44,173 bases of DNA, taken from contig JADKFD010000040.1 of assembly GCA_016717705.1 (NCBI GenBank), positions 1-44,173 of the forward strand, read 5' to 3'. A program made the position numbers and the translations under genes. Position 1 is the stretch's first letter; each line of letters begins with the position of its first letter. The notes beneath the pieces are model-generated. The model did not search any database and was not told where the DNA came from. It saw only the letters and a list, made by a program, of their open reading frames with translations. The DNA comes from Rhodanobacteraceae bacterium. GTDB taxonomy: Bacteria; Pseudomonadota; Gammaproteobacteria; Xanthomonadales; SZUA-5. Shown piece after piece: positions 1-8,740 of the stretch.

Positions 1-2206
1 CGCCAGTTCGCCTTGCACCTTCCAGTCGCTGTCCGGAACAAAAGCCATCAGTTCGCCGAGTGGCAAGGCATCGATGTTGATGTCGAGGCGCGTGGCTGTG
101 CCTGAATAGTCGACGCCGGCACACACGCTGGCTGCCGCGACATTGAGGCAGGCCGGTGCCAGGGTGAAGCGTTCGCCGTCCCAACTGAGCGCCGCGGTGT
201 CCGCCAGCGTCCAGTCAGCGCCGACCTTTGGCGTCATCTGCAGGCTTTCGAGCGTGCCCTGACCACGCCGGGTTGTTCCGGCTGCCGGCGATGCCGGCTT
301 CGACATGCCCACGCGCTTCCTCGGCGTCGAGTTGCAGTCGATGCGCGGCGGCAGTGCCCGAGCCCATCAGAGTGCAGAGTACTGAAGCTGGCACCTTTGA
401 CTTCAAGCGCTTCGGCGGCCAGATCGAGCTCCCATCCCGCCCGTTTGTCGATGCGCAGCGTGGCGGCGCGGATGCCCTCACCCTCCATCACCAGGCCTGC
501 TATCTGCAACTGCAAGGCGGTGTCGACGATGTCGGCATGCAATCGCGCGTCGATGCGACCGTCGATCTGAGCTTGCCAGGGACCGACCAGCCCGAGGCTG
601 AAATCGGTCAATTGCAGTTGCAGCTCGTCGGTCGCCGCAATGGCCACAGCGACCTTGCTGGTGCCCCACTGCAGATCGAGTTGTCCACCATCCGGATGCG
701 CGTCGACGCCGTTGAACGCGCCACTCGCGCTGATCGGTGCCGCGCGCAGCTCGCCGCTCAACTGCGCAATCGCCAGCGACCAGGTGGTCTGGTCGCCGAC
801 TTTGGCGTCGAGGCGCGCGCTGGCGTTGATGCTGCCCGGCCAGGGCGGCGCCAGCATCGCCGGATCGAGCGCGCTGGCATCCAGGTTGAAGCCGAGCGTG
901 GTCTGCTCACCCAGGCCCACCTCGCCATCGAACTTGAGCAGGCTCGGCCCAGGCCGATCTGCGACGGGCCGACCAGAATGCGTTGGTCCTTGCCGCTGGC
1001 GCTCAACTTCAGCGGACCGTTGGGCTCACCGCGGCTCCAGCTGCCGTCGAACTCGGCCTGCCATTCGACCACGTGGCCGGTCAGCGCCAGCGTGCCGGTG
1101 ACCCGCGGCGGTAGCGAATCGAGCTCGCCACGCCAGTCGCCGAGCCAGAAGCGATCGAGACCGACCGCCAGCGTGCCCGCCGCGGCGTCCGGATTCAGCG
1201 GCCAGCGACCGGTCAAGGTCAGCTGCCCGACCTCAGCCGAACCGAGTTTGAGTGCATCGACGTGCAGCTGCTGGTCGATCACCTCAAGGCCGGTGACAGC
1301 GAGATCGAGCGAACGACCGTCGATCCCGATCGGACCGCTGACGCCGAGCTTGTTGTTGGTCCAGTCGAAGGCAAGGTCGAGATCGAGCTTGCCGATCGGG
1401 CCGTCGATGCCGAAGCTGGCCAGATCCAGCTGCGTGGCGCCGAGATGACCGGCGATGCCCGGCGCCTCCAGCGGACGTTCCAGGTTGGCGTCCAGGCGCA
1501 GTTCGCCGCCGCCTTCCAGCGCCATTTCCATGGCCAGCGCATCGAGATCGCCGGACAGCCGCAACTGGCCGCGATGCAACACTGCCGGCAAGCTCCATTC
1601 GCCCTCGGTGGCGATTTCCCCGGCCCAGCCGGTCGTGGTGTCGAGGGCAGCGCTGGCGCGCATCGACAGATCGCCCTGGCGCAGCGCCAGGCCGGCTATC
1701 GAAAGCTTGCCGGCGCGGATCGCGATTTCGCTGGCGCCGACCGAGAACACCAGCTTGTCGTCGCCACCGTAATCGAACTTGTTGTCCACCAGATCGATGT
1801 TCTGCAGCACCACGTCGAACGGCAGGTCGATGCGCCCGGGGCGCCCGGCGGCTGGCGCCGGTTCGTCTGCGGCATCCGGCAGCACGGTGTACTCGGCGCC
1901 GAGCAGGCGCAGCGCTTCCAGGCGCAGTTCGCCGCGCAACAAGGCGTACGGCCGCAGCCGCAGTTGCAATTGCCTTGCGGTGACGCGCAATTGCGGCAAC
2001 TCGACGCGCGGCGCATCGATTTCGAAGCCGCCTGCGAGCGTGCCGCGCGCGGCGCTGTAGGTGATCTCTCCGTCCGCGACGCCGATGCCGGTCGCCAGCG
2101 CCCAGCGCAGACCGGACTCGCTATGCAGCAACCAGCCGCCCAGCGCCAGCACCAGCAGCAGCAAGGCCAGCGACAGGCCGATGAGCCAACGCAGCGTCCG
2201 CCTCAT
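1..2206 (-). CDS. tamB: TamB, inner-membrane-anchored translocation/assembly protein (partial, three frameshifts)
   Basis: N-terminal part of a TamB-like AsmA-superfamily protein; the C-terminus lies beyond the left edge. It starts with a short basic stretch and one hydrophobic anchor (about residues 7-27), followed by long, Gly/Leu-rich repetitive beta-type sequence (motifs such as LDIDVDLAF- and W-S-G-T-L-like) typical of the bridge that spans the periplasm. The ATG overlaps the tamA stop (ATGA), so the pair is translationally coupled, as expected for the TamA-TamB machine that moves lipids or proteins to the outer membrane. The reading frame is broken near 946, 357 and 257. In each case restoring one base of a short C or G run rejoins frames whose protein text continues sensibly (for example W-S-G then T-L-E-S-L). 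I infer sequencing or assembly error rather than a dead gene. Identification is by architecture and neighbour; sequence conservation in this family is low. Confidence 0.85.
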
Positions 2207-4041
2207 ATCTCGGGACCAATGACGAGGTGCAGGCGCACCCCGCTGCCATCGCCGGCCACGGGCGTCGCCAGATCGACACGCACCAGCCCGACCGGCGAGC
2301 GCCAGCGCAGCCCGAGGCCGACACCCGCGGCCAGTTCGAAATCGCCGGCATCGAAGGCATTGCCGGCGTCGACGAAACCGGCCAGCCCGAAATCGCCGAA
2401 CAGATGGCGTTCGTACTCGAAGGAACTGACCGCCAGATAGCGGCCGCCGTTGACCTCGCCGATGCTGTTGAGCGGACCGAGTTCCTGGAAACCGAACCCG
2501 CGCAGGCTGCGGTCGCCGCCGGCGAAGAAGCGGAGGTTAGGCGGCATCTTGTCGAAATCGTCGGTCCACAAGGCGCCCAGGGTCAGCCGCGCCACCCAGC
2601 GATTCATCTCGCCATGCGGTCGCAGCACCTTGGCTTCCGCGCGTGCGTAGGCAAACCCGGCATCGCCGAGGCCGGTCGGTGCAGCGCGCACATCGGCCAC
2701 CACCGACCAACCCTGGGAAGGGTTGAGGAAATCATCCGCCTGACGCTTCATCCAGCGCACTTCGGGGTAATAGAGCGTGCTGTTGCCGGGCAGTTCGCCA
2801 ACCTCGAAGTCGCCGCTCTGCGCCGCCAGCCCGTAGGCAAAGGTCCCCGCCTCGTTCTCGCGCCGGTAGCCCATCTGCAGGATGGTCAACTCTTCGACCG
2901 TGCTGACGGTGGTTTCGTCGCGATAGCTCAAGCCGACAATGAAGGATTTGCGGTCGGCCCCCTTCAGCGGAATCTGGTACTGGCCACCGAGCGACTGCAG
3001 GTTCTGGCTGATCTCGGCGCGGATATTGGCCTTGTGGCCGCGATCGTTGAGCCAGCGCCGATTGACGCCGCCGAGCACGCCGGCGCCGGTGTCGGTGCCG
3101 TAGGACACGCCGCCGGTGTAGATCGTGCGCTTGGCCGGCACCACCCGGACCAGAATCGGAATGGTGTGATCCACGGCCTGTTCCGGATCGACATCGATTT
3201 CGACTTCACTGAAATAGTCGCTTTCGAGCAAACGTGCCTGCAGCTTGAGCAACTCTTCCTGGCGAAAGTCGTCGCCGACCTGATACGGCAAGTAGTCGAG
3301 CAGCATCGCTTCCGGAAACTGCGCACCCTCGATGTGGGTTTCTCCGAGTTTGAAGCGCGGCCCCGACTCAAACTTGAGCTGCACCCGCGCGCTGTGTTCG
3401 GCCAGGCGCACGCCGATGCGCTTGGTCAGGATTTCGGCGCCGAGATAGCCGCGCTCGGCCAGCGCATCGGCGATTTTTGCCTTGCTTTCCTCGTAGATCC
3501 GGTGATCGAGAATGGCGCCGGGAGCCGGCGCGAATCTGGCCACCGCCTTTTGCACTTTTGCGTCCTCGCCGCCGGGACCGCTGACGCCGACGTCGACCGC
3601 CACCACCTTGGTCGGGGTGCCGGGATCCACGCTGAAACGCGCAATCCAGGTATTGCCCTCTTCGATCAGCGTGCTGTCGATCTTCGCGTGGTAGTAACCG
3701 AAAGGCTCCAGTGCCCGGGCCATCTGCTTCGCTGCGCGCCGATGTACCCGCCGCACCAGTGAATCGCTGGCATCGGGGCGCGACATCAGGCCCTTCAGCT
3801 CCAGCGCCGAGGACACCGACTTGCGCATTTCACCCTTGACCCCGGTGATGAACACCCGCACGCGCTGCTGGCTGCGATCCTTGGGCACATCGGAGGCTGG
3901 CGGGGCCTCCTGGTCGCCGCCGCCCCACAGCGACGACAGGCTCGCGCAGCCACCGAGCATCAGGGCGGCCAACAACAGCAGCGCCCGCCCGCAGCGAATA
4001 CCGGGCGTGGATGGCTGGAATGGAAGCGTCAGGGACTTCAT
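2203..4041 (-). CDS. tamA: TamA, Omp85-family outer-membrane barrel
   Basis: Omp85-superfamily protein of about 612 residues: an N-terminal POTRA region (roughly residues 50-270) and a C-terminal 16-strand-type barrel. Visible family marks are the LRGF motif (F-F-A-G-G-D-R-S-L-R-G-F) of the barrel-lumen loop and a terminal strand ending L-V-I-G-P-E-I, much like other TamA proteins. I chose the ATG at 4041; an in-frame ATG at 4074 would put 11 unlikely residues before the signal sequence. The signal sequence ends L-M-L-G-G-C (Cys about 32), a good lipobox, which is unusual for an Omp85 protein. Downstream tamB overlaps by 4 nt. The gene is divergent from degP, so two envelope-quality genes share the 4042-4289 intergenic region. 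Confidence 0.9.
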   Translation of the reverse strand: MKSLTLPFQPSTPGIRCGRALLLLAALMLGGCASLSSLWGGGDQEAPPASDVPKDRSQQRVRVFITGVKGEMRKSVSSALELKGLMSRPDASDSLVRRVHRRAAKQMARALEPFGYYHAKIDSTLIEEGNTWIARFSVDPGTPTKVVAVDVGVSGPGGEDAKVQKAVARFAPAPGAILDHRIYEESKAKIADALAERGYLGAEILTKRIGVRLAEHSARVQLKFESGPRFKLGETHIEGAQFPEAMLLDYLPYQVGDDFRQEELLKLQARLLESDYFSEVEIDVDPEQAVDHTIPILVRVVPAKRTIYTGGVSYGTDTGAGVLGGVNRRWLNDRGHKANIRAEISQNLQSLGGQYQIPLKGADRKSFIVGLSYRDETTVSTVEELTILQMGYRRENEAGTFAYGLAAQSGDFEVGELPGNSTLYYPEVRWMKRQADDFLNPSQGWSVVADVRAAPTGLGDAGFAYARAEAKVLRPHGEMNRWVARLTLGALWTDDFDKMPPNLRFFAGGDRSLRGFGFQELGPLNSIGEVNGGRYLAVSSFEYERHLFGDFGLAGFVDAGNAFDAGDFELAAGVGLGLRWRSPVGLVRVDLATPVAGDGSGVRLHLVIGPEI

Positions 4042-4218
4042 GCCGCCGAAACATAGCGCGACTGCGTAGAACAATGTGTTGACGCGACGACGGCAAGCGC
4101 TGGCACATCTTGAGTGTCGCCAGGCAGAACCCCATATCCGCGCTGTCCGGTTGCACAGCGTGAGCAGCAGCGCGCCGTGGTCAATCGTTAAGCCGAACTG
4201 ATTGGCACGTGTCAGCCC

Positions 4219-4245
4219 GGAACCCGAGGGCGATCCGCTGTCTAA
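4219..4245 (+). promoter_or_regulatory. Sigma-E (RpoE)-like promoter of degP
   Basis: GGAACCC at 4219-4225 is followed after 15 nt by TCTAA at 4241-4245. This matches the extracytoplasmic-stress sigma factor consensus (GGAACTT, about 15-16 nt, TCnAA/TCTGA) in position and spacing. It would give a 5' leader of about 40 nt before the degP ATG at 4290. RpoE control of degP/mucD genes is established in gammaproteobacteria; assignment here is by eye. Confidence 0.6.
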
Positions 4246-4289
4246 GCACCTGAATTCTTCCCCCCAACCTCAAGTAGAAGTCGACCCCT

Positions 4290-5774
4290 ATGTCTCAAGC
4301 ACGTGTTGGCGTGGTCCTGACCCTGATTGCACTCGCTGTAGGCGCCGGCCTGTACGCGCAGACTGGCGCGCAGACGGATGTCGAGGCAGCGGCAATGCAA
4401 GCCCCTGCTCCGGCTGCGCTGTCGGCGGGCGGCATCGCCCTGCCCGATTTCCGCCAGATCGTGCGCAGCAACCGCGACGCCGTGGTGCAGATCGCGGTGC
4501 GTGGCACCGACCACTCGATGGAAGAACAGTTCGGCGAAGACAGCCCGCTCGGCGAGTTCTTCCGTCGCTTCGGTATTCCCGGTCAACCGGGCCAGCCCGG
4601 CGGCGGCGGACAGGCCCCGGAACGCAGCGGTACGGGCTCCGGCTTCATCATCGAGGCCGACGGACGCATCCTGACCAATGCGCATGTGGTCAAGGATGCC
4701 GACGAGATCCTGGTGACCTTGTCGGACAATCGCGAATTCAAGGCCAAAGTGCTCGGCGCCGACGAACGCACCGATGTCGCGCTGATCGAGATCGAGGCCA
4801 AAGGGCTGCCAGTCGTGCGCATGGGCAATTCCGACCAACTGGAAGTCGGCGAATGGGTGCTCGCCATCGGCGCGCCCTTCGGCATGAGCTACACCGCGAC
4901 CCAGGGCATCGTCAGCGCCACCGAACGCCAGTTGCGCGAGACCTACGTGCCCTTCATCCAGACCGATGCCGCGGTCAATCCCGGCAATTCCGGCGGTCCG
5001 CTGTTCAACTCGCGCGGCGAGGTCATCGGCATCAACTCGCAGATCCTGTCGGGCAGCGGCGGGTACATGGGCCTGTCCTTCGCCATTCCGATCAACACCG
5101 CCAACCTGATCGCCAGGCAACTGGCGGACAAGGGATTCGTCGAGCGCGGCTACCTGGGTATCCAGTTCCAGGCGGTCACCGGCGCCCATGCGCGCGCCTT
5201 CGGCCTCGATCGCCCGCGCGGCGCCCTGGTGGCCTCGGTCGAACCGGACGGTCCGGCCGAAAAGGCCGGCGTCAAGCCGGGCGACATCGTGCTGAGCTAC
5301 AACGGCAAACAGCTGGAAAGCTCCGGCGAGCTGCCGCCGCTGGTGGGCGCAACGCCAGTGGGCTCCAAGGCGAGCATCGAAGTGCTGCGCGATGGGCAGA
5401 AGCGCGAGCTCGCCGTGACCATCGGCAAGCTCAAGGAGGACGCGACCGCCAGCGCCGCGCCGCGCGGAAATCCGCAGCAGCCGGCCGAAGCGAGCGAGAG
5501 TCGTTTGGGCATCACGGTGTCGGAACTGACCAAGGAACAGTTGTTGGAGCTCGACATCGATGGCGGCGTGCTGATTACCACCGTGCAGCAAGGCCCCGCA
5601 GCGCGCGCCGGCCTTGCCCGCGGCGACGTGATCCTGGAGGCAAATCGCCAGCACATCGGCTCCATCAAGGACTTGCGCGAGGCGATCGGCGAGCCGAAGG
5701 AAGGCGAGCAGACCCTGCTGCTGGTGCGCCGCGGCGAGGGGTCGCTGTTCATTGTGGTGGAGGCCGCCGAGTAG
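4290..5774 (+). CDS. degP: DegP/HtrA (Do-type) periplasmic serine endoprotease
   Basis: 494-residue periplasmic protease/chaperone that degrades misfolded envelope proteins. An N-terminal hydrophobic signal (residues 6-22) precedes a trypsin-like domain. The catalytic triad is visible: His132 in T-N-A-H-V-V, Asp162 in R-T-D-V-A-L, Ser234 in G-N-S-G-G-P-L-F. A regulatory LA-type loop (G-E-F-F-R-R-F-G, about 88-95) and a Gly/Pro-rich insert (98-109) precede the His motif. Two PDZ domains follow (about 270-370 and 400-485), the usual Do architecture and length. The upstream sigma-E-like site at 4219-4245 suggests induction by envelope stress. The GTAG that ends the ORF is followed by a possible hairpin (arms 5791-5797 and 5811-5817) without a clear U tract. 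Whether the orthologue is DegP, DegQ or MucD cannot be settled from sequence alone. Confidence 0.95.
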   Translation: MSQARVGVVLTLIALAVGAGLYAQTGAQTDVEAAAMQAPAPAALSAGGIALPDFRQIVRSNRDAVVQIAVRGTDHSMEEQFGEDSPLGEFFRRFGIPGQPGQPGGGGQAPERSGTGSGFIIEADGRILTNAHVVKDADEILVTLSDNREFKAKVLGADERTDVALIEIEAKGLPVVRMGNSDQLEVGEWVLAIGAPFGMSYTATQGIVSATERQLRETYVPFIQTDAAVNPGNSGGPLFNSRGEVIGINSQILSGSGGYMGLSFAIPINTANLIARQLADKGFVERGYLGIQFQAVTGAHARAFGLDRPRGALVASVEPDGPAEKAGVKPGDIVLSYNGKQLESSGELPPLVGATPVGSKASIEVLRDGQKRELAVTIGKLKEDATASAAPRGNPQQPAEASESRLGITVSELTKEQLLELDIDGGVLITTVQQGPAARAGLARGDVILEANRQHIGSIKDLREAIGEPKEGEQTLLLVRRGEGSLFIVVEAAE

Positions 5775-6001
5775 GCCAGTTTGGCGCGCCGCGATCGCCT
5801 CCATCGCTTGCGATCGCGCCGCGTCATTGGCGATACCGCTGCGCTCGTGATCACCTGATCGCGGGCGCAGCGCGCCCCACCGCCTGGCGCTGTCCGGGTG
5901 GGAGCGCGCCCTGCCCGTGATGGGTCTTCGGTGTGGCAACGCACAGAGCTTTCCTGCGCACAAGCGGATCGTCAGGCGTCATCCGCCCACAGGAAACCGT
6001 C

Positions 6002-6322
6002 ATGAACGCCATCAACAGTTCGAGCGATATCGGTCAGGAACAACTGATCGCCGATTTCAAAGTCGTCATGGACGACGCCGAAGCGCTGCTCCAGGCCACC
6101 GCGCATCAGGGCGACGCGAAAATCGATGCGCTGCGTGCCAAGGCACGCGAGTCGCTGCGCAAGGTCGGTGCCCAGCTGACGGCCTCGCAGGCCGCGCTGA
6201 TGGCCAACGGCAAGAAGGCGGTCACCGCAACCGACGTCTATGTGCACGAGAATCCGTGGGCAGCGCTGGGTGTGGCGGGTGGTATCGGCCTGGTCCTCGG
6301 TCTGCTGCTGCGTCGCCACTAG
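6002..6322 (+). CDS. DUF883 (ElaB/YqjD/YgaM-type) C-tail membrane protein
   Basis: 106-residue protein with an amphipathic, Ala/Lys-rich helical body and one C-terminal membrane helix. The end H-E-N-P-W-A-A-L-G followed by a Gly/Leu-rich helix and R-R-H is the signature of the ElaB/YqjD family. Such proteins are tail-anchored in the inner membrane, and some bind ribosomes in stationary phase (E. coli YqjD). I took the ATG at 6002 behind an AGGAAA ribosome site; the longer ORF start at 5933 has no support. It is first of a three-gene set with yqjE- and yqjK-like genes, the same order as in E. coli. Confidence 0.9.
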   Translation: MNAINSSSDIGQEQLIADFKVVMDDAEALLQATAHQGDAKIDALRAKARESLRKVGAQLTASQAALMANGKKAVTATDVYVHENPWAALGVAGGIGLVLGLLLRRH

Positions 6323-6334
6323 GCCGCTTGCGCC

Positions 6335-6730
6335 ATGGCGGAAAGCACTCCCGCGGCAGCGGCCGGCAAGGGTCTGTTGCAGTCGCTGACGCACCTGACC
6401 GGCACCTTCATCGGTGTCGTGCAGACGCGTCTCAGCTTGCTCGCCACGGATGTCGAACTGGGTAATCAGCAATTGATGGGAATGCTGGCGCTGGCCTTGA
6501 CGGCCGCGTTCAGCGTTGGCGTCGGCGTGGTACTGACCATCCTGGTGATCGTTCTCGCCTTCTGGGATAGCCATCGCCTGCTGGTGCTCGGCGTGCTCGC
6601 GGTCATTTTTCTGCTGGCCGGGATTGGCACCTGGCGCGTGGCCCAGCACCGGATGCGCACACAACCCAAACCTTTTGCGGCGAGCCTGCTCGAGTTGGGC
6701 AAGGATCGCCAGTTCCTGTCGCGGTCGTGA
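6335..6730 (+). CDS. YqjE-like inner-membrane protein (DUF1469, 'phage holin family' by name only)
   Basis: 131 residues with two central transmembrane helices (about 46-72 and 78-98) between hydrophilic ends, matching the YqjE/DUF1469 family. It begins 12 nt after the DUF883 gene and its TGA overlaps the GTG of the next gene, so all three are probably one operon. The automatic family name 'phage holin' is misleading: nothing nearby is phage-derived. Function is unknown; family members are induced in stationary phase and by osmotic stress. Confidence 0.85.
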   Translation: MAESTPAAAAGKGLLQSLTHLTGTFIGVVQTRLSLLATDVELGNQQLMGMLALALTAAFSVGVGVVLTILVIVLAFWDSHRLLVLGVLAVIFLLAGIGTWRVAQHRMRTQPKPFAASLLELGKDRQFLSRS

Positions 6731-7005
6731 GCAGCAACCCGAAACTGGTCGCCATCGAGGCGCGGCGGCAGATCCTGATCGAGGCCGCCGCCGCGCAGCG
6801 CGTGGCACTGGCGCAGGACATCCAACCCTGGCGCGCACCGCTGGCCCTCGCCGACCAGGGCCTGCGGGTCTTGCGCATCGTCCGGCAACATCCGCAATGG
6901 CTGATCGGCGCGGTCGCCGTGTACGCCGTCTTCCGGCCGCGCAACATCGGCCGCTGGCTGCAGCGCGGCTGGGTGGGCTGGCAACTGGCGCAGCGCCTGC
7001 GCTGA
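6727..7005 (+). CDS. YqjK-like small protein
   Basis: 92-residue basic protein starting at GTG 6727, overlapping the yqjE-like stop by 4 nt. An N-terminal helix rich in Ala/Arg (R-R-Q-I-L-I-E-A-A-A-A-Q-R) is followed by one hydrophobic segment (about 57-69) and an Arg-rich tail, as in YqjK-like proteins. Position as third gene after DUF883 and YqjE supports the assignment. No function is established. Confidence 0.75.
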   Translation: MSSNPKLVAIEARRQILIEAAAAQRVALAQDIQPWRAPLALADQGLRVLRIVRQHPQWLIGAVAVYAVFRPRNIGRWLQRGWVGWQLAQRLR

Positions 7006-7087
7006 TGCGCTGAACGACCATCATGGAATCGACGCGCACGTCGCGAGCTTCGACCACCCGCCGTGCGGCGCGGTCGAGCAGCGTGTC

Positions 7088-7216
7088 GCTTTCACCGAAT
7101 ATCCCGTAAGTCTTTGATTTTAATGTGGGAGCGGATTTACTCCGCGACAGCTTTCGCGGAATAAATCCGCTCCCACAGGTTCGCTGCGCGAATTAACGCG
7201 CCGCCAGGGGCGACCA
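7088..7216 (+). repeat. Mosaic interspersed element, copy A (GTGGGAGCGG hairpin core)
   Basis: Left end 7091-7124 (TTCACCGAATATCCCGTAAG, then TCTTTGATTTT). The hairpin core has outer arms GTGGGAGCGGATTTA (7125-7139) and its complement (7162-7176), with inner arms CTCCGCGA / TCGCGGA. Right end about 7179-7215 (GTTCGCTGCGCGAATTAACG, then GGGGCGACC). Both ends recur around different cores at 9925, 13471, 29254, 30217 and 31305. It occupies the space between the yqjK-like gene and the lipoprotein terminator. Confidence 0.75.
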
Positions 7217-7240
7217 GAACGGCTATCAGTACGTCGCACC

Positions 7241-7272
7241 AAAAAAAGGGCGGCCAGTCGCACTGGCCGCCC
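7241..7272 (-). terminator. Rho-independent terminator of the lipoprotein gene
   Basis: Read on the minus strand: an 11-bp perfect GC-rich stem (7262-7272 with 7248-7258), a 3-nt loop, then seven U (the A run at 7241-7247). It lies 24 nt after the stop of the gene at 7296-7754. Confidence 0.92.
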
Positions 7273-7295
7273 CGGAGAGGTCAAGCAGAAGCTGC

Positions 7296-7754
7296 TTACT
7301 CGTGATGCTCGGCGGCCACCAGCATGGCGTCGCGATTGGCAACCGCGGTGGCCAGCTCGGCGGCCAGATTCGCCTCGGCATTGCTGATGCACGCGTCTTT
7401 CTCGACGCCCGTCAGCGTTCCGCATGCCTGTTTGGCCACATCGGCACGTCCAGTGGCCTGCGCATTGGCGATTTCGAAATCAGCGTTGGCCGTCTTCACC
7501 ATCGCATCGGCTTCGGCGACGGTCAGCTTCTTGAGCGCGTCCTTGTCGGTCTCGGCGTAGTCCTGACGCGCGTCTGCGACCTTGTCATTGGACGTGGCGA
7601 CGACCGCGGCCTTGTCTTCGCGAGCCTCAGTGACATTCTTGGCCGCATCCTGACGCGCGGCAGCGACGTCCTTGGCGGTTTCGTTCGGGGTTTCCTGGCA
7701 GCCGGCCAGCAGCAACAGCGCCACCACAGCGGCGGGCAACAATTTCATCATCAT
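7296..7754 (-). CDS. Small Ala-rich predicted lipoprotein
   Basis: 152 residues. The signal peptide ends L-L-L-L-A-G-C, a clear lipobox (Cys about 19), so the protein is predicted to be acylated. The mature part is a long charged helix rich in Ala, Asp and Lys with repeated A-R-Q-D-A-A / E-A-R-E-D-K patterns, likely coiled coil, then a Cys-containing segment (A-C-G-T-L-T-G-V-E-K-D-A-C) that could form a disulphide. The start at 7754 follows AGGAG at good spacing; two further in-frame ATGs follow directly. It is divergent from the DUF1328 gene, and the shared upstream region holds a 16-bp perfect palindrome. I do not recognise a named family. Confidence 0.85.
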   Translation of the reverse strand: MMMKLLPAAVVALLLLAGCQETPNETAKDVAAARQDAAKNVTEAREDKAAVVATSNDKVADARQDYAETDKDALKKLTVAEADAMVKTANADFEIANAQATGRADVAKQACGTLTGVEKDACISNAEANLAAELATAVANRDAMLVAAEHHE

Positions 7755-7804
7755 GGAATTACTCCTGGTTGTTTGCAGCTCGGACGAAGGCTGCGCGCGG
7801 CCCG

Positions 7805-7820
7805 GCACCGACGTCGGTGC
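7805..7820. promoter_or_regulatory. Perfect 16-bp palindrome GCACCGACGTCGGTGC, operator candidate
   Basis: Located about 50-65 bp upstream of the lipoprotein gene on the minus strand. Related half-sites (G[T/C]ACCGAC) occur upstream of other small envelope genes at 7872, 10250, 13421 and 15011. Role as an operator or promoter element is inferred. Confidence 0.4.
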
Positions 7821-7871
7821 GACAGCGCACCCTGCCCGCCAAGGGGTTCCAGATGACGCGTTGTGTGTGCT

Positions 7872-7882
7872 GGCGTACCGAC
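7872..7882 (+). promoter_or_regulatory. Shared motif GGCGTACCGAC upstream of the DUF1328 gene
   Basis: Eleven bases identical to 10250-10260 upstream of the DUF3096 gene. At both loci a CAG-ATTTGC-like block follows about 18-19 bp later, and the start codon is about 90-95 bp downstream. This would fit a common promoter or regulator site. Confidence 0.4.
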
Positions 7883-7975
7883 ATGCCGGCGTCGTCGGAA
7901 CAGCATTTGCACCATCGTTACAACCGGCCGCGCCTCCAAGGCAAGGCTGCAACGTCCACAGTCAGGAGAATCCTC

Positions 7976-8140
7976 ATGTTGCACTACGCCATTGTCTTTC
8001 TGGTCATCGCCCTGGTCGCCGGCGTTCTCGGTTTCGGCGGAATTGCAGGCTCGGCGGTCGGCATCGCCAAGATCCTGTTCCTGGTGTTCATCGTGCTGTT
8101 CCTGGCGTCCTTGATCATGGGTCGGCGCGGCCGGGTCTGA
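7976..8140 (+). CDS. DUF1328 small membrane protein (YtjA-like)
   Basis: 54 residues: two hydrophobic helices separated by a Gly-rich turn (G-F-G-G-I-A-G-S-A-V-G-I-A-K) and a basic tail G-R-R-G-R-V. This is the typical length and layout of the DUF1328/YtjA family. ATG 7976 follows CAGGAG. These proteins are widespread inner-membrane peptides induced in stress or stationary phase; molecular role unknown. It is the first of a run of small membrane proteins leading to the permease at 8741. Confidence 0.85.
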   Translation: MLHYAIVFLVIALVAGVLGFGGIAGSAVGIAKILFLVFIVLFLASLIMGRRGRV

Positions 8141-8186
8141 GCGTCCGCAATCTTTTCCCGATTGGCCCCACCCAGGAGCACCCGAC

Positions 8187-8405
8187 ATGAGCGGCACCAA
8201 ATTGCTGGCCTTGATCCTGATCGTTGCGGGAGTTCTCGGACTCGCCTACGGCAGCTTCACCTACACGCAGGACACCCACACGACGCAGGTCGGTCCGATC
8301 AAACTGTCGGTCAAGGACCAGAAGACCGTGAACGTGCCGGTCTGGGCAGGCGCGGGCCTGATCATTGCCGGCGTCGTGCTGCTCGTCGTGCGCGGCAAGA
8401 ACTGA
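8187..8405 (+). CDS. Two-helix small membrane protein
   Basis: 72 residues: N-terminal helix (about 5-24), a short hydrophilic loop containing V-G-P-I-K-L-S-V-K-D-Q-K-T-V-N-V-P, and a second helix (about 51-69) ending R-G-K-N. It resembles conserved proteobacterial small membrane proteins annotated as hypothetical, and I cannot assign a function. ATG 8187 follows AGGAG at about 8 nt. The next gene starts 2 nt after its stop. Confidence 0.8.
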   Translation: MSGTKLLALILIVAGVLGLAYGSFTYTQDTHTTQVGPIKLSVKDQKTVNVPVWAGAGLIIAGVVLLVVRGKN

Positions 8406-8407
8406 TC

Positions 8408-8737
8408 ATGGACCTTGCCAAGAGCCAAGCACTGGTCAGCCCCTCGCGCAAGCAGCCGGTTGCGCTGGAAATGCTGGTGCGCAAGCTCGGTCCACTCGAG
8501 CGCCAGCGGCTGGCCATCTGGATCGGCGCGGGTCTGGCCGGCGGACTGGCGCTGGCGACGCTGTCGCCACGCCAGTGGTCGCGCCTGGGCGCACTGGTGT
8601 TCGGCGCCGGCGCGTGGTTGTTGCGTTCGCCGATCGGGCCGGCTCTGCTGGCGGCGGTGCTGGCGCGGGCAACGGCAGACAGCAACGCCGATCGCGTCAT
8701 CAATGTCGAGGTCGTTCCGGCGCCAACGGCCTCCTGA
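8408..8737 (+). CDS. Hypothetical membrane-associated protein
   Basis: 109 residues, starting ATG 8408 just after the preceding stop. A basic N-terminus is followed by two hydrophobic stretches (about 38-52 and 60-88, Gly/Ala/Leu-rich) and a polar C-terminus (D-R-V-I-N-V-E-V-V-P-A-P-T). Tight spacing to both neighbours and the same strand imply an operon with the AI-2E-type permease 3 nt downstream. No family recognised. Confidence 0.65.
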   Translation: MDLAKSQALVSPSRKQPVALEMLVRKLGPLERQRLAIWIGAGLAGGLALATLSPRQWSRLGALVFGAGAWLLRSPIGPALLAAVLARATADSNADRVINVEVVPAPTAS

Positions 8738-8740
8738 GTC

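Noticed and set aside
6335..6730. Prophage holin
   Set aside because: The family name comes from automatic annotation of DUF1469; the DUF883-YqjE-YqjK context is chromosomal and no phage gene is near.
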